A stretch of DNA of 64,000 nucleotides. Origin: Falsiroseomonas sp050563535 (GTDB taxonomy: Bacteria > Pseudomonadota > Alphaproteobacteria > Acetobacterales > Acetobacteraceae). The DNA lies in contig NZ_JBNXUO010000022.1 of the NCBI RefSeq assembly GCF_050563535.1, positions 1-64,000 on the forward strand. The letters are read 5' to 3'. The translations under genes were made by a program, and so were the position numbers. Position 1 is the first letter of the stretch, and each line of letters starts with the position of its first letter. The notes beneath the pieces are model-generated. The model saw only the letters and a program-made list of their open reading frames with translations. It had not been told where the DNA came from and did no database searches. Positions 1-9,010 of the stretch are shown here, in pieces.

Positions 1-1370
1 CAGATGTCGGCGGGGCGGCCTTCGCCCGCGGCCTCGAAGGACAGGGTGAAGACCGCCCCTTCGTCCGAATTCGCCGCCGCCACCGTCCCGCCGAAGGACC
101 GCATCGCGGCATGGACCGCGGGCAGGCCGAGCCCGGTGCCCTGCCCCGGCGGCTTGGTGGTGAAGAAGGGCTCGAACAGGCGGTCCATCGCCGTCTCCGG
201 GATGCCGCCGCCATTGTCGGCGACCGTCAGCAGCACCCGCCCGCCCTGCCGCCGCGCGGCGATCCGCACCTGCCCCGGAGGCGTCCCCTCGCCCCGGCGC
301 TGCTCGATCGCGTCGCGGGCGTTCAGCAGCAGGTTGACCAGCGCCTGTTCCAGCGCCGTCAGCCGGGCCATCACGCGCGGCAGGTCGTGCGGCAGGTCGA
401 CCGTCACCGCGATGCCGGCGGCCCGCAGCGCGGCGTTGGTCAGCAGGACCGCGCCTTCCACCGCGGAGCCGGGCGGCACGGGCTCCAGCGCGCCCTCGGC
501 CGGATGGCCGAAGGCGCGCAGGTGCTCCACGATGTCGCGCGCGCGGCGGGCCTGCTGGCTGATGCGGCCGAGCCGTTCCTGCACGTCGGGCAGCGCCGCC
601 GGGCCGCGCCGCTGCAGCGCGCGCATGGCGTTCTCGGCGGCCAGCGACATCACCGCCAGCGGCTGGTTCAGCTCATGCGCGAGGCCCGTCGCCATCTCGC
701 CGAGCGCGGCGAGGCGGGCATTCTCCTGCGCCCCGGCCTGGACCGTCCTCTCCTCCGAGAGGTCGGCGACGCAGCCCACCATCTCGGCCGAGCCGTCGGC
801 GCGGGGCTCCAGCACGCGCAGGCTGTCGCGCACCCAGATCCAGCCCCCTTCCGGCCGCCGCAGCCGGAACTCCCGCCGCCCCCCGCCGGCTGCCAGCGCC
901 TCCTCCAGGAAGGTCGCCTGGCGCGCGGCGTCCGGCGCGGCCATCAGCGGCCGCCAGTCGCCGCCCCGCAGCAGCGCCTCCGCGTCCCAGCCCAGGATCG
1001 CGGGCGCGTTGTCGCCGACATGAGCGAAGGCGAAGGTGCCGTCGCGCCGCGCCACGCCGCCATAGACCACGAAGGGCAGGGCGGCGACGCGGCGCTGCGC
1101 ATCCGCCTCGGCGGCCTGCGCCAGGCGGGCCCCGGCCTCGGCGCGGTCCAGCGCGCCGCGCGCGGCGCGCAGCTCCGCCCGCGCGGACAGCAGGGCGGCC
1201 AGCAGACCGCCCGCGAGGACGGCGGCGGCGGCGGCGCCGCCGCGCAGCGCCACCGCCCCGTCCGGGCCGACCCGCGCGACCAGCGCCTCGCCCGCGGCGA
1301 CCATGACGGCGGCAAGGCCGAGCGCGGCCAGCCAGCCCGGCGCGCGCGGGTGCTCACCCCCGGTCTGCAT
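1..1370 (-). CDS. PAS-containing sensor histidine kinase (C-terminus beyond left edge)
   Basis: Membrane-bound histidine kinase; 456 codons are visible and the reading frame is still open at base 1. ATG at 1370 is the first start in frame. Two hydrophobic segments (about residues 13-35 and 41-66) sit at the N-terminus with almost no periplasmic loop, followed by an Ala/Arg-rich helix and a PAS-like domain (about 95-210). The H-box GLAHELNQPL has phosphoacceptor His232, the NtrB/FixL-like type. The ATPase domain shows the N-box (VNLLLNARDAI), G1 box (DNGGGIP) and F/G2 region (FEPFFTTKPPGQGTGLGL), so the kinase looks intact. It lies 149 bp downstream of the OmpR-type regulator on the same strand and is probably its partner. 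The signal is unknown; the PAS domain suggests cytosolic or redox sensing, but no ligand residues are identifiable. Confidence 0.9.
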   Translation of the reverse strand, partial: MQTGGEHPRAPGWLAALGLAAVMVAAGEALVARVGPDGAVALRGGAAAAAVLAGGLLAALLSARAELRAARGALDRAEAGARLAQAAEADAQRRVAALPFVVYGGVARRDGTFAFAHVGDNAPAILGWDAEALLRGGDWRPLMAAPDAARQATFLEEALAAGGGRREFRLRRPEGGWIWVRDSLRVLEPRADGSAEMVGCVADLSEERTVQAGAQENARLAALGEMATGLAHELNQPLAVMSLAAENAMRALQRRGPAALPDVQERLGRISQQARRARDIVEHLRAFGHPAEGALEPVPPGSAVEGAVLLTNAALRAAGIAVTVDLPHDLPRVMARLTALEQALVNLLLNARDAIEQRRGEGTPPGQVRIAARRQGGRVLLTVADNGGGIPETAMDRLFEPFFTTKPPGQGTGLGLPAVHAAMRSFGGTVAAANSDEGAVFTLSFEAAGEGRPADI

Positions 1371-1519
1371 CGCCCCCGTCCGGCACCGCCGCGTCGCCCC
1401 TCACCCCATCGCCATCCCGCCGCCGATCCGCGCCGCGGCCCGGCGCGGCTGATGGCATGGAACCGGGCGGCTTGCAGTGCCCCGTGGGGGGTGGCCGGGA
1501 CACGCTGTCGCGCGGCGCG

Positions 1520-2281
1520 TCAAGTCCTCGGGAAGCCGGTGAAGGCGTAGCCCTGGCTGCGCACCGCCGCGATCATCCGCTCGCCGCCCTCCCCCACCTT
1601 GCGACGCAGCTGCATCACCAGGTTGTCGAGCGCCCGGTCATCCGGCCGCCAGCCGCGGCGGAGCACGCGCTGGCTCAGCGTGTCGCGGTCCACCGGGCGG
1701 CCCGGCAGTTCCGCCAACAGGGCGAGCAGGTCGAACTCGGCCGCCGTCAGCGGCACCGGGGACCCGTCGGGGCGGCGCAGTTCCCGGCCGGAGCGGGAGA
1801 GGTGCCAGCCCTGGTCGGCGGAGGCGGCGGGCGGCGCCGGCAGGGGCGGCGGCACGGCGGGACGGGACAGCGCGGTGGCGCGGCGCAGATGCGCGCGGAT
1901 GCGGGCCACCAGCTCCCGCCCGGAGATCGGCTTCAGCACGAAGTCGTCGGCGCCGATCTCGAGCGCGACGATGCGGTCCGTCTCCACCCGGTTGCCGGTG
2001 AGCACCACGATGGGAACCCCGGTCAGGCCCCGCAGCTCCGAGATGCGCGGCAGCGTGTCCACGCGGCCCAGCCGCTGGTCGAGCACGATGAGGTCCGGCT
2101 CCGCCGTCGCCACGGCGGACAGCGCGGCGTCCCAGCTATGCGCCTGGCGGGCGAGCAGTCCATAATCCGTCAGGGTGATCGCCATCTCCTCGGCGAGGGA
2201 CTCGTCATCCTCGACGATCAGCACCTGACGCTCCGGCCCCTCGATCTCGGCCTGCCTGTGGTCAAGTGCGCTGAGCGACAT
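1520..2281 (-). CDS. OmpR-family two-component response regulator
   Basis: DNA-binding response regulator of 253 aa. The N-terminal receiver has the acidic triad (VEDD, residues 23-26), phosphoacceptor Asp68 in LIVLDQRLG, Thr95 and Lys117 in VLKPIS. A Pro/Ala-rich linker leads to a C-terminal winged helix (about 160-250) with PLTAAEFDLLALL and SQGYAFTGF. A clear Shine-Dalgarno sequence (GAGGAGGG) precedes the ATG. The sensor kinase downstream on the same strand is the likely phosphodonor. Divergent from the receiver-GGDEF-EAL gene across a 314-bp spacer, which would allow cross-regulation. Target genes are unknown. Confidence 0.93.
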   Translation of the reverse strand: MSLSALDHRQAEIEGPERQVLIVEDDESLAEEMAITLTDYGLLARQAHSWDAALSAVATAEPDLIVLDQRLGRVDTLPRISELRGLTGVPIVVLTGNRVETDRIVALEIGADDFVLKPISGRELVARIRAHLRRATALSRPAVPPPLPAPPAASADQGWHLSRSGRELRRPDGSPVPLTAAEFDLLALLAELPGRPVDRDTLSQRVLRRGWRPDDRALDNLVMQLRRKVGEGGERMIAAVRSQGYAFTGFPRT

Positions 2282-2595
2282 CGGTGCACCCTCCTCTCGA
2301 GTGCGGCGTCATTCACGTTTCCGTGTGGTTGTAGACTTTCGTCGGTTTTCCATCCAGCGCAATCTACGCGGGTGGCATTCGGACATTTCCCGACAAAACC
2401 GGGGCGCGAGAGGGTGGCGCGGACCGCTCGCGGGGGTTGCGTCGCGCTGTGCGACCCCCTTGCCGGGCGGTGGCCCCGCAACTTCCGCAATTCCGTCGCC
2501 GCGGACGGGGCGCTAACTTGCGCGTCAGACTTCCGGGCCACCTTCCCGCCGCGCAGGGCCGCCGGTCGTGGCCGCGCCGCGTGGACAAGGACGAC
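2282..2595. promoter_or_regulatory. Divergent intergenic region, 314 bp
   Basis: Non-coding spacer between two divergent signalling genes. The side next to the OmpR-type regulator (about 2290-2400) is clearly less GC-rich than the surroundings, as expected of a promoter zone, but I could not assign convincing -35/-10 hexamers. A short inverted repeat, GGGGGT at 2432-2437 with ACCCCC at 2454-2459, lies in the middle. I see no small ORF with a ribosome site. Confidence 0.4.
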
Positions 2596-4344
2596 ATGAT
2601 GCCGGACGCCGGGCCGAGCCCCGCCATCGCCGACCTGCCCGCCGTGCTGGTGGTGGACGACGAACTGTGCATCGCCGAGGAGCTGGCCTTCGGGCTGGAG
2701 GAGGCGGGGATGCGGGTGACGATGGCGAGTTCCGCCGTCTCGGCCGAGGCCGCGCTGGCCGATGGCGACGGCATCGGCGTGGTCGTCACCGACATCCGCA
2801 TGCCGGGCGAGGACGGCCTGTCCCTGGTGCGGCGCCTGGTGATGAACCGCCCGCCCGTCCAGGCGGTCGAGACGGTGGTGATGACCGGCCACGCCACCAT
2901 CGAGGACGCGGTCGCGGCCGTCCGGGCGGGGGCCTTCGACTTCGTCCGAAAGCCCTTCGCGCTGGAGGAGATGACGGCGGTGGTCCAGCGGGCGCTGGCG
3001 CGCGCGATGGCCCGCCGGCGGGAAGCGCGGGAGGCGATCCGCATCGCCGCCGCCCGCGCCTGCCAGGATGCCGGGATGACGGTGGACCCCGTCACCGGCC
3101 TGCCCGACCGCGCCGCCTTCCTCGGCCACCTCGCCGCCGCGGGCGCCGGGCCGGACGGCCTGGCGCGGGCCGGGGTGATCGCCTTCGACATCGACCATTT
3201 CGGCGCGCTGAACGAGGCCTCCGGCAGCCATGTGGGCGATGCGGTGCTGGCGGAGGTCGGCCGGCGCCTGCGCGATGCGGCCGGCGCGGGCTGGCTGGTC
3301 GCCCGCACCGGCAGCGACGAATTCGCCGCCATCGCGGTCGAGGGCGGCGGCGCCGCGGCGCTGCTCGCCAAGGCCGAGGCGATGCGCGCCCTGCTGGAAC
3401 GGCCGATCAACCTCGGCGGGGACGGCTTCCGGTTGACCGCCAGCGTCGGCGTGGCGCATGCCGCGGGGGTCGGGCGCACCGCGCTGGACGACGCCGCGGC
3501 GCTGGCGGCGAGCGCGGCGCGGCGGCAGGGCGGGGCGCGCTGCGTGATGTTCGCGCCCGCGCTCCAGGAAGCGGCGGAACGCCGGCTGGTGCTCCAGCGC
3601 GAATTGCAGCACGCGATCGAGCGGAACCAGGTGGAGCTGCACTTCCAGCCGCTGTTCCGCATCGCCGACCGGTCCCTGCTCGGCTTCGAGGCCCTGCTGC
3701 GCTGGCGCCACCCCGTGCTCGGCCCGGTGTCGCCGGGGGAATTCATCCCGATCGCCGAGGACGGGCCCGCCATCCTGGATCTCGGCGCCTGGGCGCTGGA
3801 GGGCGCGGCGCGGCAGGTGGCCGCCTGGCGCGCCGCGACCACGCGGCCGCTGCAGGTGAGCGTCAACATCTCCGGCCGGCAGATCGCCGATGCGGACGTG
3901 CCCGGCATGTTCGCCGCCGCGCTCGCCGCCCACCGCCTGCCGCACGGCGCGCTGGTCGCGGAGGTGACAGAGAGCGTCGCGCTCGGGCCCAAGGCGCCGG
4001 CCGCGGTGGCGGCGCTGCAGGCCATGGGCGTGCAGGTCGCGCTCGACGATTTCGGGGCGGGCCATTCCTCGCTCGGCGTGCTCGGCAGCCTGCGGGTGGA
4101 CACCGTGAAGCTCGACCGCTCGCTCGTCGCCGGCATCGGCACCGCCCCGCGGGAGAGGCGGCTGTTCACCGGGCTGGCCGCCACCATCCACGCCCTCGGC
4201 CTGAAGGTGGTGGTGGAGGGGATCGAGGCCGAGAGCCAGCTTCGCATCGCGCGAGAGGCTGGCTGCGCGGCCGCGCAGGGCTACCTGCTGGGCCGCCCGC
4301 TGACGGCCGCGGCGGCAGGCATGCTGGTGGTCAGGCACGGCTGA
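2596..4344 (+). CDS. Receiver-GGDEF-EAL protein (cyclic-di-GMP phosphodiesterase-type)
   Basis: Cytosolic response regulator of 582 aa from ATG 2596; the frame stays open upstream but domain similarity begins here. The receiver (about 15-130) has VVDDE, phosphoacceptor Asp66 (VVVTDIRMP) and Lys119. The GGDEF domain (about 160-300) carries GSDEF at 239-243 in place of GGDEF, so the second Gly is lost and cyclase activity is doubtful. The EAL domain (about 335-580) keeps EALLRW (Glu365), VNISGRQ, EVTESVAL, DDFGAGHSSLG, VKLDRSLV, VVEGIE and QGYLLGRPL, so it should hydrolyse c-di-GMP. The inferred role is a phosphorylation-controlled phosphodiesterase affecting motility or biofilm. The neighbouring regulators suggest a signalling hub, but none is shown to act on it. 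Confidence 0.9.
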   Translation: MMPDAGPSPAIADLPAVLVVDDELCIAEELAFGLEEAGMRVTMASSAVSAEAALADGDGIGVVVTDIRMPGEDGLSLVRRLVMNRPPVQAVETVVMTGHATIEDAVAAVRAGAFDFVRKPFALEEMTAVVQRALARAMARRREAREAIRIAAARACQDAGMTVDPVTGLPDRAAFLGHLAAAGAGPDGLARAGVIAFDIDHFGALNEASGSHVGDAVLAEVGRRLRDAAGAGWLVARTGSDEFAAIAVEGGGAAALLAKAEAMRALLERPINLGGDGFRLTASVGVAHAAGVGRTALDDAAALAASAARRQGGARCVMFAPALQEAAERRLVLQRELQHAIERNQVELHFQPLFRIADRSLLGFEALLRWRHPVLGPVSPGEFIPIAEDGPAILDLGAWALEGAARQVAAWRAATTRPLQVSVNISGRQIADADVPGMFAAALAAHRLPHGALVAEVTESVALGPKAPAAVAALQAMGVQVALDDFGAGHSSLGVLGSLRVDTVKLDRSLVAGIGTAPRERRLFTGLAATIHALGLKVVVEGIEAESQLRIAREAGCAAAQGYLLGRPLTAAAAGMLVVRHG

Positions 4345-4484
4345 CCCCGCCCGCGGGGCCGGACCCCGCCCCACCGACAAAAGCTGAATAAGGCCGACAG
4401 GCCCCGCGCCGCGCGGCGGGGTAGAGCTTGCCGCAAGGGCGGAGCCGATGACCGGCATCCCCGCACCGAGCCACCGGAGGCAAG

Positions 4485-5219
4485 ATGCATCTCCTCGTCG
4501 TGTCCGACGTCGCCGCCGCCGCCCGCGAGCTCGAAACGGGTCTCGCGCCCGCCGGCATCCAGGCCCGCTTCGTCCCCCTTGCGACCGCCGCGGAGGCGCT
4601 GCCGCCGCTGGCGGAGGCCGACCCCGACGCCGCCATCGCCATCGACTGCGCCGACCTGCGCGACGCGCTGCCGCTGCTGCGGGCGCTGCGCCGGGCCGAC
4701 ATGGTGCTGCCGATCGTGGTGCTGGCGCGCGGCGCCACCGCCGAGATCGAGCGGGACGTGTTCAACCTGGGCGCCGATGCGCTGGTGGCGCGCGCGAGCG
4801 CCTGCGTGACGCTGCCCGCCCGGCTGGCGGCCATCCGCCGCCGTATCCTGCGCCGCAAGGCGCCGGTGCTGCGCTGCGGCAACGTGGCGCTCGACCGTTC
4901 GGCCGGCACGCTCAGCGTGGACGGCACGGCGGTGGAGGTGACGCCCTGCGAGCTGAACGTGCTGGAGGCGCTGATGTCCGCGCAGGGCGTGACTCTCGGC
5001 AAGGACGTGCTCGGCAAGCACCTGCAGCACGACGACCCCGAACAGGGCGGCGCCATCCTGCGCGTCTTCGTCTGCCGCGTCCGCCGCAAGCTTGCGGCCC
5101 GCGGCGCGGACGACATCATCCAGACCGTCTGGGGCGTCGGCTACCGCGTGGAGCCGCCGGCCCGCCGCCCGGCCGCCGCGGCCCGCCCCGCCACGGCCGG
5201 GACCCTCCTCGCGGCCTGA
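4485..5219 (+). CDS. Atypical winged-helix response regulator with degenerate receiver
   Basis: 244 aa, preceded by a good Shine-Dalgarno (GGAGGCAAG). The N-terminal half has receiver-like length and pattern, but the N-terminal acidic pair is reduced to SDV and the conserved Lys near residue 105 is missing (VARASA where KP would lie). An Asp remains in IAIDCADL. The C-terminal half (about 125-225) is a standard OmpR/CtrA-type winged helix with ELNVLEAL, RVFVCRVRRKL and WGVGYRVE. It probably binds DNA without conventional Asp phosphorylation, like other atypical OmpR-family proteins. The Ala/Pro-rich tail is uninformative. It stands 10 bp upstream of an XRE regulator and probably shares its transcript. 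Confidence 0.85.
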   Translation: MHLLVVSDVAAAARELETGLAPAGIQARFVPLATAAEALPPLAEADPDAAIAIDCADLRDALPLLRALRRADMVLPIVVLARGATAEIERDVFNLGADALVARASACVTLPARLAAIRRRILRRKAPVLRCGNVALDRSAGTLSVDGTAVEVTPCELNVLEALMSAQGVTLGKDVLGKHLQHDDPEQGGAILRVFVCRVRRKLAARGADDIIQTVWGVGYRVEPPARRPAAAARPATAGTLLAA

Positions 5220-5229
5220 CCCGCGCGCC

Positions 5230-5694
5230 ATGCGGGACGACGACGACGACGCGGAGCGCCCGGGACGCCGGAGCAACGACGTGGATTTCCGGCTCGGCGC
5301 GCGGCTGCGGCAGCTGCGCCGCCTGCGGCGGCTGTCGCAGACCGAGCTCGGCGAGCGGATCGGCGTGACCTACCAGCAGGTGCAGAAATACGAGCGCGGC
5401 CAGAACCGGCTGCCGGCGCGGCTGCTGCCGCGCCTGGTGCGCGTGCTCGGCGTCCACAGCGACCTGCTGCTGGCCGGCCTGCCCGACGGCGAGGCGGGGG
5501 AAGGCGCGGAGCCGCCGCTCCTCGACGAGGCGGAGATGGCGCAGCTGCTGTCGGCCTTCTCCACCATGCGCGGGGCGGACTCGCGGCGCCGCCTGCTGGC
5601 CATCGTGCGCGCCTTCGCCGAGGAGGCGGAGCGCACCGCGCATCCCGATCGGGCGGCGTGCGGCGTCCCTCATGCCGCTGAGCGTGGCTGGTGA
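5230..5694 (+). CDS. XRE-family helix-turn-helix regulator
   Basis: 154-aa cytosolic DNA-binding protein. The N-terminus is very acidic (RDDDDDAE), followed by an HTH_3 domain (about 20-75) with LSQTELGERIGVTYQQVQKY and ERGQNRLPARLL. The C-terminal third has a helical region (LLSAFSTMR, RRLLAIVRAFAEEAE) typical of alphaproteobacterial XRE proteins of this size. ATG 5230 lies 10 bp after the preceding stop without an obvious ribosome site, so translational coupling is likely. Its HTH core closely matches that of the XRE protein at 28174-28614, making the two paralogues. The target is unknown. Confidence 0.85.
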   Translation: MRDDDDDAERPGRRSNDVDFRLGARLRQLRRLRRLSQTELGERIGVTYQQVQKYERGQNRLPARLLPRLVRVLGVHSDLLLAGLPDGEAGEGAEPPLLDEAEMAQLLSAFSTMRGADSRRRLLAIVRAFAEEAERTAHPDRAACGVPHAAERGW

Positions 5695-5810
5695 TCCGAT
5701 GGCGGTCGGCGTTCTTCACGCCGGCCGAGCGGCCGAATGGCCGCCGCGCCAGGTGGCGCGCAGCCCAGCCGGTGGGGATGCCGGCGCCCGGCGCTTGGGG
5801 GCGCGAAAAG

Positions 5811-5834
5811 GCTCGACGGCGTCAGCCGTCGAGC
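5811..5834 (-). terminator. Intrinsic terminator of the accD-folC end of the operon
   Basis: Perfect 10-bp stem (GCTCGACGGC / GCCGTCGAGC) with a GTCA loop, overlapping the folC stop codon. On the minus strand it is followed by CTTTT, so it has both parts of a rho-independent terminator. The regulator gene on the opposite strand ends about 115 bp away, so it may also limit convergent read-through. Confidence 0.8.
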
Positions 5835-7144
5835 TTCAGCACCTCCCCCGCGAGGTAGAGGCTGCCGCAGATCAGCACGCGGGCGGGCGGGCCATCCTTC
5901 GGGATCGCGGCCAGTGCGTCGCGCACCGTCCCGCCCGCGCGGGCGGCGCCGCCGCTGGCCGCGACGATCGCCTCCACCGGCATGGCGAGGTGCTGGCCCG
6001 GCTCCTGCACCGCCCACATGGTGGCGGCGTGGGGCGCGAGGGCGCCGAGGAATTCCGGCGCCTGCTTGCCGCCCTTCATGCCGACCAGCAGATGCGCCGG
6101 GCGGTCCGCGAAGGCGGTGGCCAGGTGCTCGGCCAGCACGAGGCCGGCGGGGGCGTTGTGCCCGCCATCGAGCCATAGCTCCCACCCCGGCGGCAGCATC
6201 GCCGCCAGCGCGCCGCGCAGCCGCTGCATCCGCGCCGGCCATTCCGCCGTGGCCAGCCCGCGGGCGATCGCCTCCGCGGTCAGCCAGGGCGGGTTCCAGC
6301 CGCGCAGCGCGGCGATGGCGATGCCGGCATTGTCGGCCTGGTGCGCGCCGGGCAGGGCGGGGGGCGGCAGGTCCAGCGCGCCGTCCGCGTCGCGCCAGGC
6401 GAGCGCGCCGCCGGCGCGGCGCGCCACGTCCCACCCCGCGCCCCGCGCCAGCAGCGGGGCGCCCCTTTCGCGCGCGACCCCGGCGATCGTCGCCAGCGCC
6501 TCGGGCGGCTGGAGGCCGGTGGCGCAGGGCACGCCGGGCTTGATGATGCCCGCCTTCTCGAAGGCGATCTTCGCCACCGTGTCGCCCAGGAACTCCATGT
6601 GGTCCATGCCGATGCCGGTGATGGCGGTGGCGGCCGGGCGGTCCACCACGTTGGTCGCGTCGAAGCGGCCGCCGAGCCCGACCTCCAGCACCAGCAGGTC
6701 GGCCGGGACGGTGGCGAACAGGTGGAAGGCGGCGGCGGTCGTCACCTCGAACACGGTGATCGGGGCGCCGGCATTCACGCGCTCCACATGCTCCAGCGCC
6801 CCGGTCAGCGCCTCCTCCTCCACCAGCCGCCCGGCCAGGCGGATGCGTTCGTGGAAGCGCACCAGGTGAGGCGAGGTGTAGACATGCACGCGCAGCCCCG
6901 CCGCTTCGCCGATGGCGCGCAGGAAGGCGCAAGTGGAGCCCTTGCCGTTGGTGCCGGCCACATGCACCACCGGCGGCAGCCGCCGTTCGGGATTGCCGAG
7001 CGCGTCGAGGCAGCGGCGCATCCGGCCGAGGCTGAGGTCGATCAGCTTCGGGTGCAGCCCGTGCAGCCGGTCGATGATCGCCTCGCTGCGCCCCGTCGCC
7101 CCCGGCCCCGCCGGCGCGATGGGGGCGGAGTGGGGGCCTGTCAC
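5822..7144 (-). CDS. folC: Bifunctional folylpolyglutamate/dihydrofolate synthase
   Basis: Cytosolic ATP-dependent ligase of 440 aa, the usual length. It adds L-Glu to dihydropteroate to make dihydrofolate and extends folate polyglutamates. The Mur-ligase P-loop GTNGKGS is at residues 64-70. Further family motifs are FEVTTAAAFHLF, LEVGLGGRFDATN and the HMEFLGDTVAKIAFEK stretch that follows ITGIGMD. The C-terminal domain includes LDGGHNAPAG. The start lies 10 bp after the accD stop, and the accD-folC pairing is widely conserved. It is the last gene of a long minus-strand operon; its stop codon lies inside the terminator hairpin. Confidence 0.96.
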   Translation of the reverse strand: MTGPHSAPIAPAGPGATGRSEAIIDRLHGLHPKLIDLSLGRMRRCLDALGNPERRLPPVVHVAGTNGKGSTCAFLRAIGEAAGLRVHVYTSPHLVRFHERIRLAGRLVEEEALTGALEHVERVNAGAPITVFEVTTAAAFHLFATVPADLLVLEVGLGGRFDATNVVDRPAATAITGIGMDHMEFLGDTVAKIAFEKAGIIKPGVPCATGLQPPEALATIAGVARERGAPLLARGAGWDVARRAGGALAWRDADGALDLPPPALPGAHQADNAGIAIAALRGWNPPWLTAEAIARGLATAEWPARMQRLRGALAAMLPPGWELWLDGGHNAPAGLVLAEHLATAFADRPAHLLVGMKGGKQAPEFLGALAPHAATMWAVQEPGQHLAMPVEAIVAASGGAARAGGTVRDALAAIPKDGPPARVLICGSLYLAGEVLKLDG

Positions 7145-7154
7145 CTGGGCTGCC

Positions 7155-8078
7155 TCATGCCGGCTTCGCGGCCTCGGCCGGCGGCGCGGCCGGTGGCGGG
7201 GGGGCCTCGGCCGGCACGCTCGGCAGCGGCATCGGCTCCCGCAGCAGGGAGATCAGCCGGGCCAGCGCGCCGCGCATGTCGTGGCGCTTCACCACCATGT
7301 CGAGGATGCCGTGCTCCAGCAAGTATTCGGCGCGCTGGAAGCCCTCAGGCAGCTTCTCGCGCACCGTCTGCTCGATGACGCGGGCGCCGGCGAAGCCGAT
7401 CAGCGCGCCCGGCTCGGCGATCTGGATGTCGCCCAGCATGGCGAAGCTGGCGGTGACGCCGCCCGTGGTCGGGTCGCAGAGCACGACGATGAAGGGCAGG
7501 CCGGCTTCCTTCACCATGCGCGTCGCGATGACGGTGCGCGGCATCTGCATCAGGCTGACCGCGCCTTCCTGCATCCGCGCCCCGCCCGAGGCGGTGAAGA
7601 CGACCAGCGGCGCATCCTGCAGCACGGCGAGCTTCGCGGCGGTGACCAGCGCCTCGCCCACGCCCGCGCCCATCGACCCGCCCATGAAGGCGAATTCGAA
7701 GGCGGCGACCACGGCCTTGCGGCCCTCGATGCTGCCCTGCGCCACCAGCACGGCGTCGTCCATCGCCGCCTTCTGCTGCGCTTCCTTCAGGCGTTCGGCG
7801 TAGCGGCGCTGGTCGCGGAAGCGCAGCGGGTCGGCGGGCGCCTTCGGCAGCTCGATCCGCGACCAGCCCTCGTCCAGCGTCGCCTTGATGCGCGCCTGGG
7901 CGGACAGGCGCATGTGGAAGCCGCAATGCGGGCAGACATGCAGGTTCCGCTCGAGGTCGCGGTGGAAGATCATCTGCTCGCAGGACGGGCATTTGTGCCA
8001 GAGATTGTCCGGCACCTCCCGGGTTCCCCCGAAGATGGCCTTCACCTTGGGCAGCGCCCAGTCCGAGATCCAGTTCAT
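7155..8078 (-). CDS. accD: Acetyl-CoA carboxylase carboxyltransferase subunit beta
   Basis: Carries out, with AccA, the transcarboxylation step of malonyl-CoA synthesis for fatty acid production. 307 aa. The N-terminal C4 zinc ribbon is present (Cys30, Cys33, Cys49, Cys52), followed by the crotonase-like carboxyltransferase fold with GSMGAGVGEAL, FTASGGARMQEG and DPTTGGVTAS. The Pro/Ala-rich tail of about 25 residues is poorly conserved in the family. It sits between trpA (97 bp upstream) and folC (10 bp downstream), the classical alphaproteobacterial order. accA is not in this window. Confidence 0.97.
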   Translation of the reverse strand: MNWISDWALPKVKAIFGGTREVPDNLWHKCPSCEQMIFHRDLERNLHVCPHCGFHMRLSAQARIKATLDEGWSRIELPKAPADPLRFRDQRRYAERLKEAQQKAAMDDAVLVAQGSIEGRKAVVAAFEFAFMGGSMGAGVGEALVTAAKLAVLQDAPLVVFTASGGARMQEGAVSLMQMPRTVIATRMVKEAGLPFIVVLCDPTTGGVTASFAMLGDIQIAEPGALIGFAGARVIEQTVREKLPEGFQRAEYLLEHGILDMVVKRHDMRGALARLISLLREPMPLPSVPAEAPPPPAAPPAEAAKPA

Positions 8079-8175
8079 CTGTCTGTGCCCTCAGCCGCCG
8101 GGCGATTGGTCTGCATGGGGGCCGGCTTCGCAGGCCCGGGCGAAGGCGGCAGGGCCGGTGCGGCGCGGCACCGGG

Positions 8176-9009
8176 TCAAGCCGCGGCCTTGCGGGCGGCG
8201 CGCACCGCGCCAGCCAGGCCGCGCACCTGGTCGAGCACGGCATCCACCGTGCGCGGCGTCGCGCGGCCGCCTTCGTCCAGCGTCGCGGCCAGCGTGTCCA
8301 CCAGCGCGGTGCCGACCACGGCGCCGTCGGCGGCGGCCGCGGCCTCGGCCGCCTGGGCGGGCTGGCGGATGCCGAAGCCGATCGCGACCGGCAGGTCGGT
8401 GTGGCGCTTCAGCCGCGCGATGGCGGGGGCGAGGGCGGCATAGTCGGCGCTGCGCGTGCCGGTGATGCCGGTGATCGCGACGTAGTAGATGAAGCCCGTC
8501 GTGGCGCCGAGAACGCGCGGCAGCCGCGCCTCGTCCGTCGTCGGCGCGATCAGCCGGATCAGGTCGAGGCCGCTGGCCCGCGCATGCGGCTCCACCTCGT
8601 CCGCCTCCTCGGGCGGCACGTCCACGATGATGAGGCCGTCCACCCCGGCATCGGCCGCATCGGCGCAGAACCTGGCGACGCCATGGGACAGGATCGGGTT
8701 GTAGTAGCCCATCAGCACCACCGGCGTGTCGCGCACGCTGCGGCGCAGGTCGCGCACCAGGTCCAGGATGCCCGGCAGGGTCGCGCCCGCCTTCAGCGCG
8801 CGCTGCCCCGCGCGCTGGATGGACGGGCCATCCGCCATCGGGTCGGTGAAGGGCACGCCGATCTCGATCACGTCGGCGCCGGCGTCCGGCAGGCCCTTGA
8901 GGATGGCGAGCGAGGTGTCCCGGTCCGGGTCGAAGCCCGACAGGAAGGTCACCAGCGCGCCGCGGCCTTCGGCCCTGAGTGCTGCGAAGCGGGTCGCGAT
9001 GCGGCTCAT
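8176..9009 (-). CDS. trpA: Tryptophan synthase alpha chain
   Basis: Cleaves indole-3-glycerol phosphate to indole and glyceraldehyde 3-phosphate, passing indole to TrpB in the alpha2-beta2 complex. 277 aa TIM barrel. The catalytic pair is present at Glu49 and Asp60 (VIEIGVPFTDPMADGP). The phosphate-binding end shows GFGIRQPAQA and ADGAVVGTALV. The start codon is 1 bp after the trpB stop, so the two are translationally coupled. A 7-bp GC stem (8155-8161 with 8168-8174) follows the stop and could weakly attenuate read-through into accD. Confidence 0.97.
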   Translation of the reverse strand: MSRIATRFAALRAEGRGALVTFLSGFDPDRDTSLAILKGLPDAGADVIEIGVPFTDPMADGPSIQRAGQRALKAGATLPGILDLVRDLRRSVRDTPVVLMGYYNPILSHGVARFCADAADAGVDGLIIVDVPPEEADEVEPHARASGLDLIRLIAPTTDEARLPRVLGATTGFIYYVAITGITGTRSADYAALAPAIARLKRHTDLPVAIGFGIRQPAQAAEAAAAADGAVVGTALVDTLAATLDEGGRATPRTVDAVLDQVRGLAGAVRAARKAAA

Positions 9010-9010
9010 G

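Noticed and set aside
4..1550. Long plus-strand open frames at the left end
   Set aside because: They are antisense to a histidine kinase with intact H, N, G1 and F boxes on the minus strand; products are Arg/Ala/Pro-rich without domains, as expected from GC-rich codon bias.
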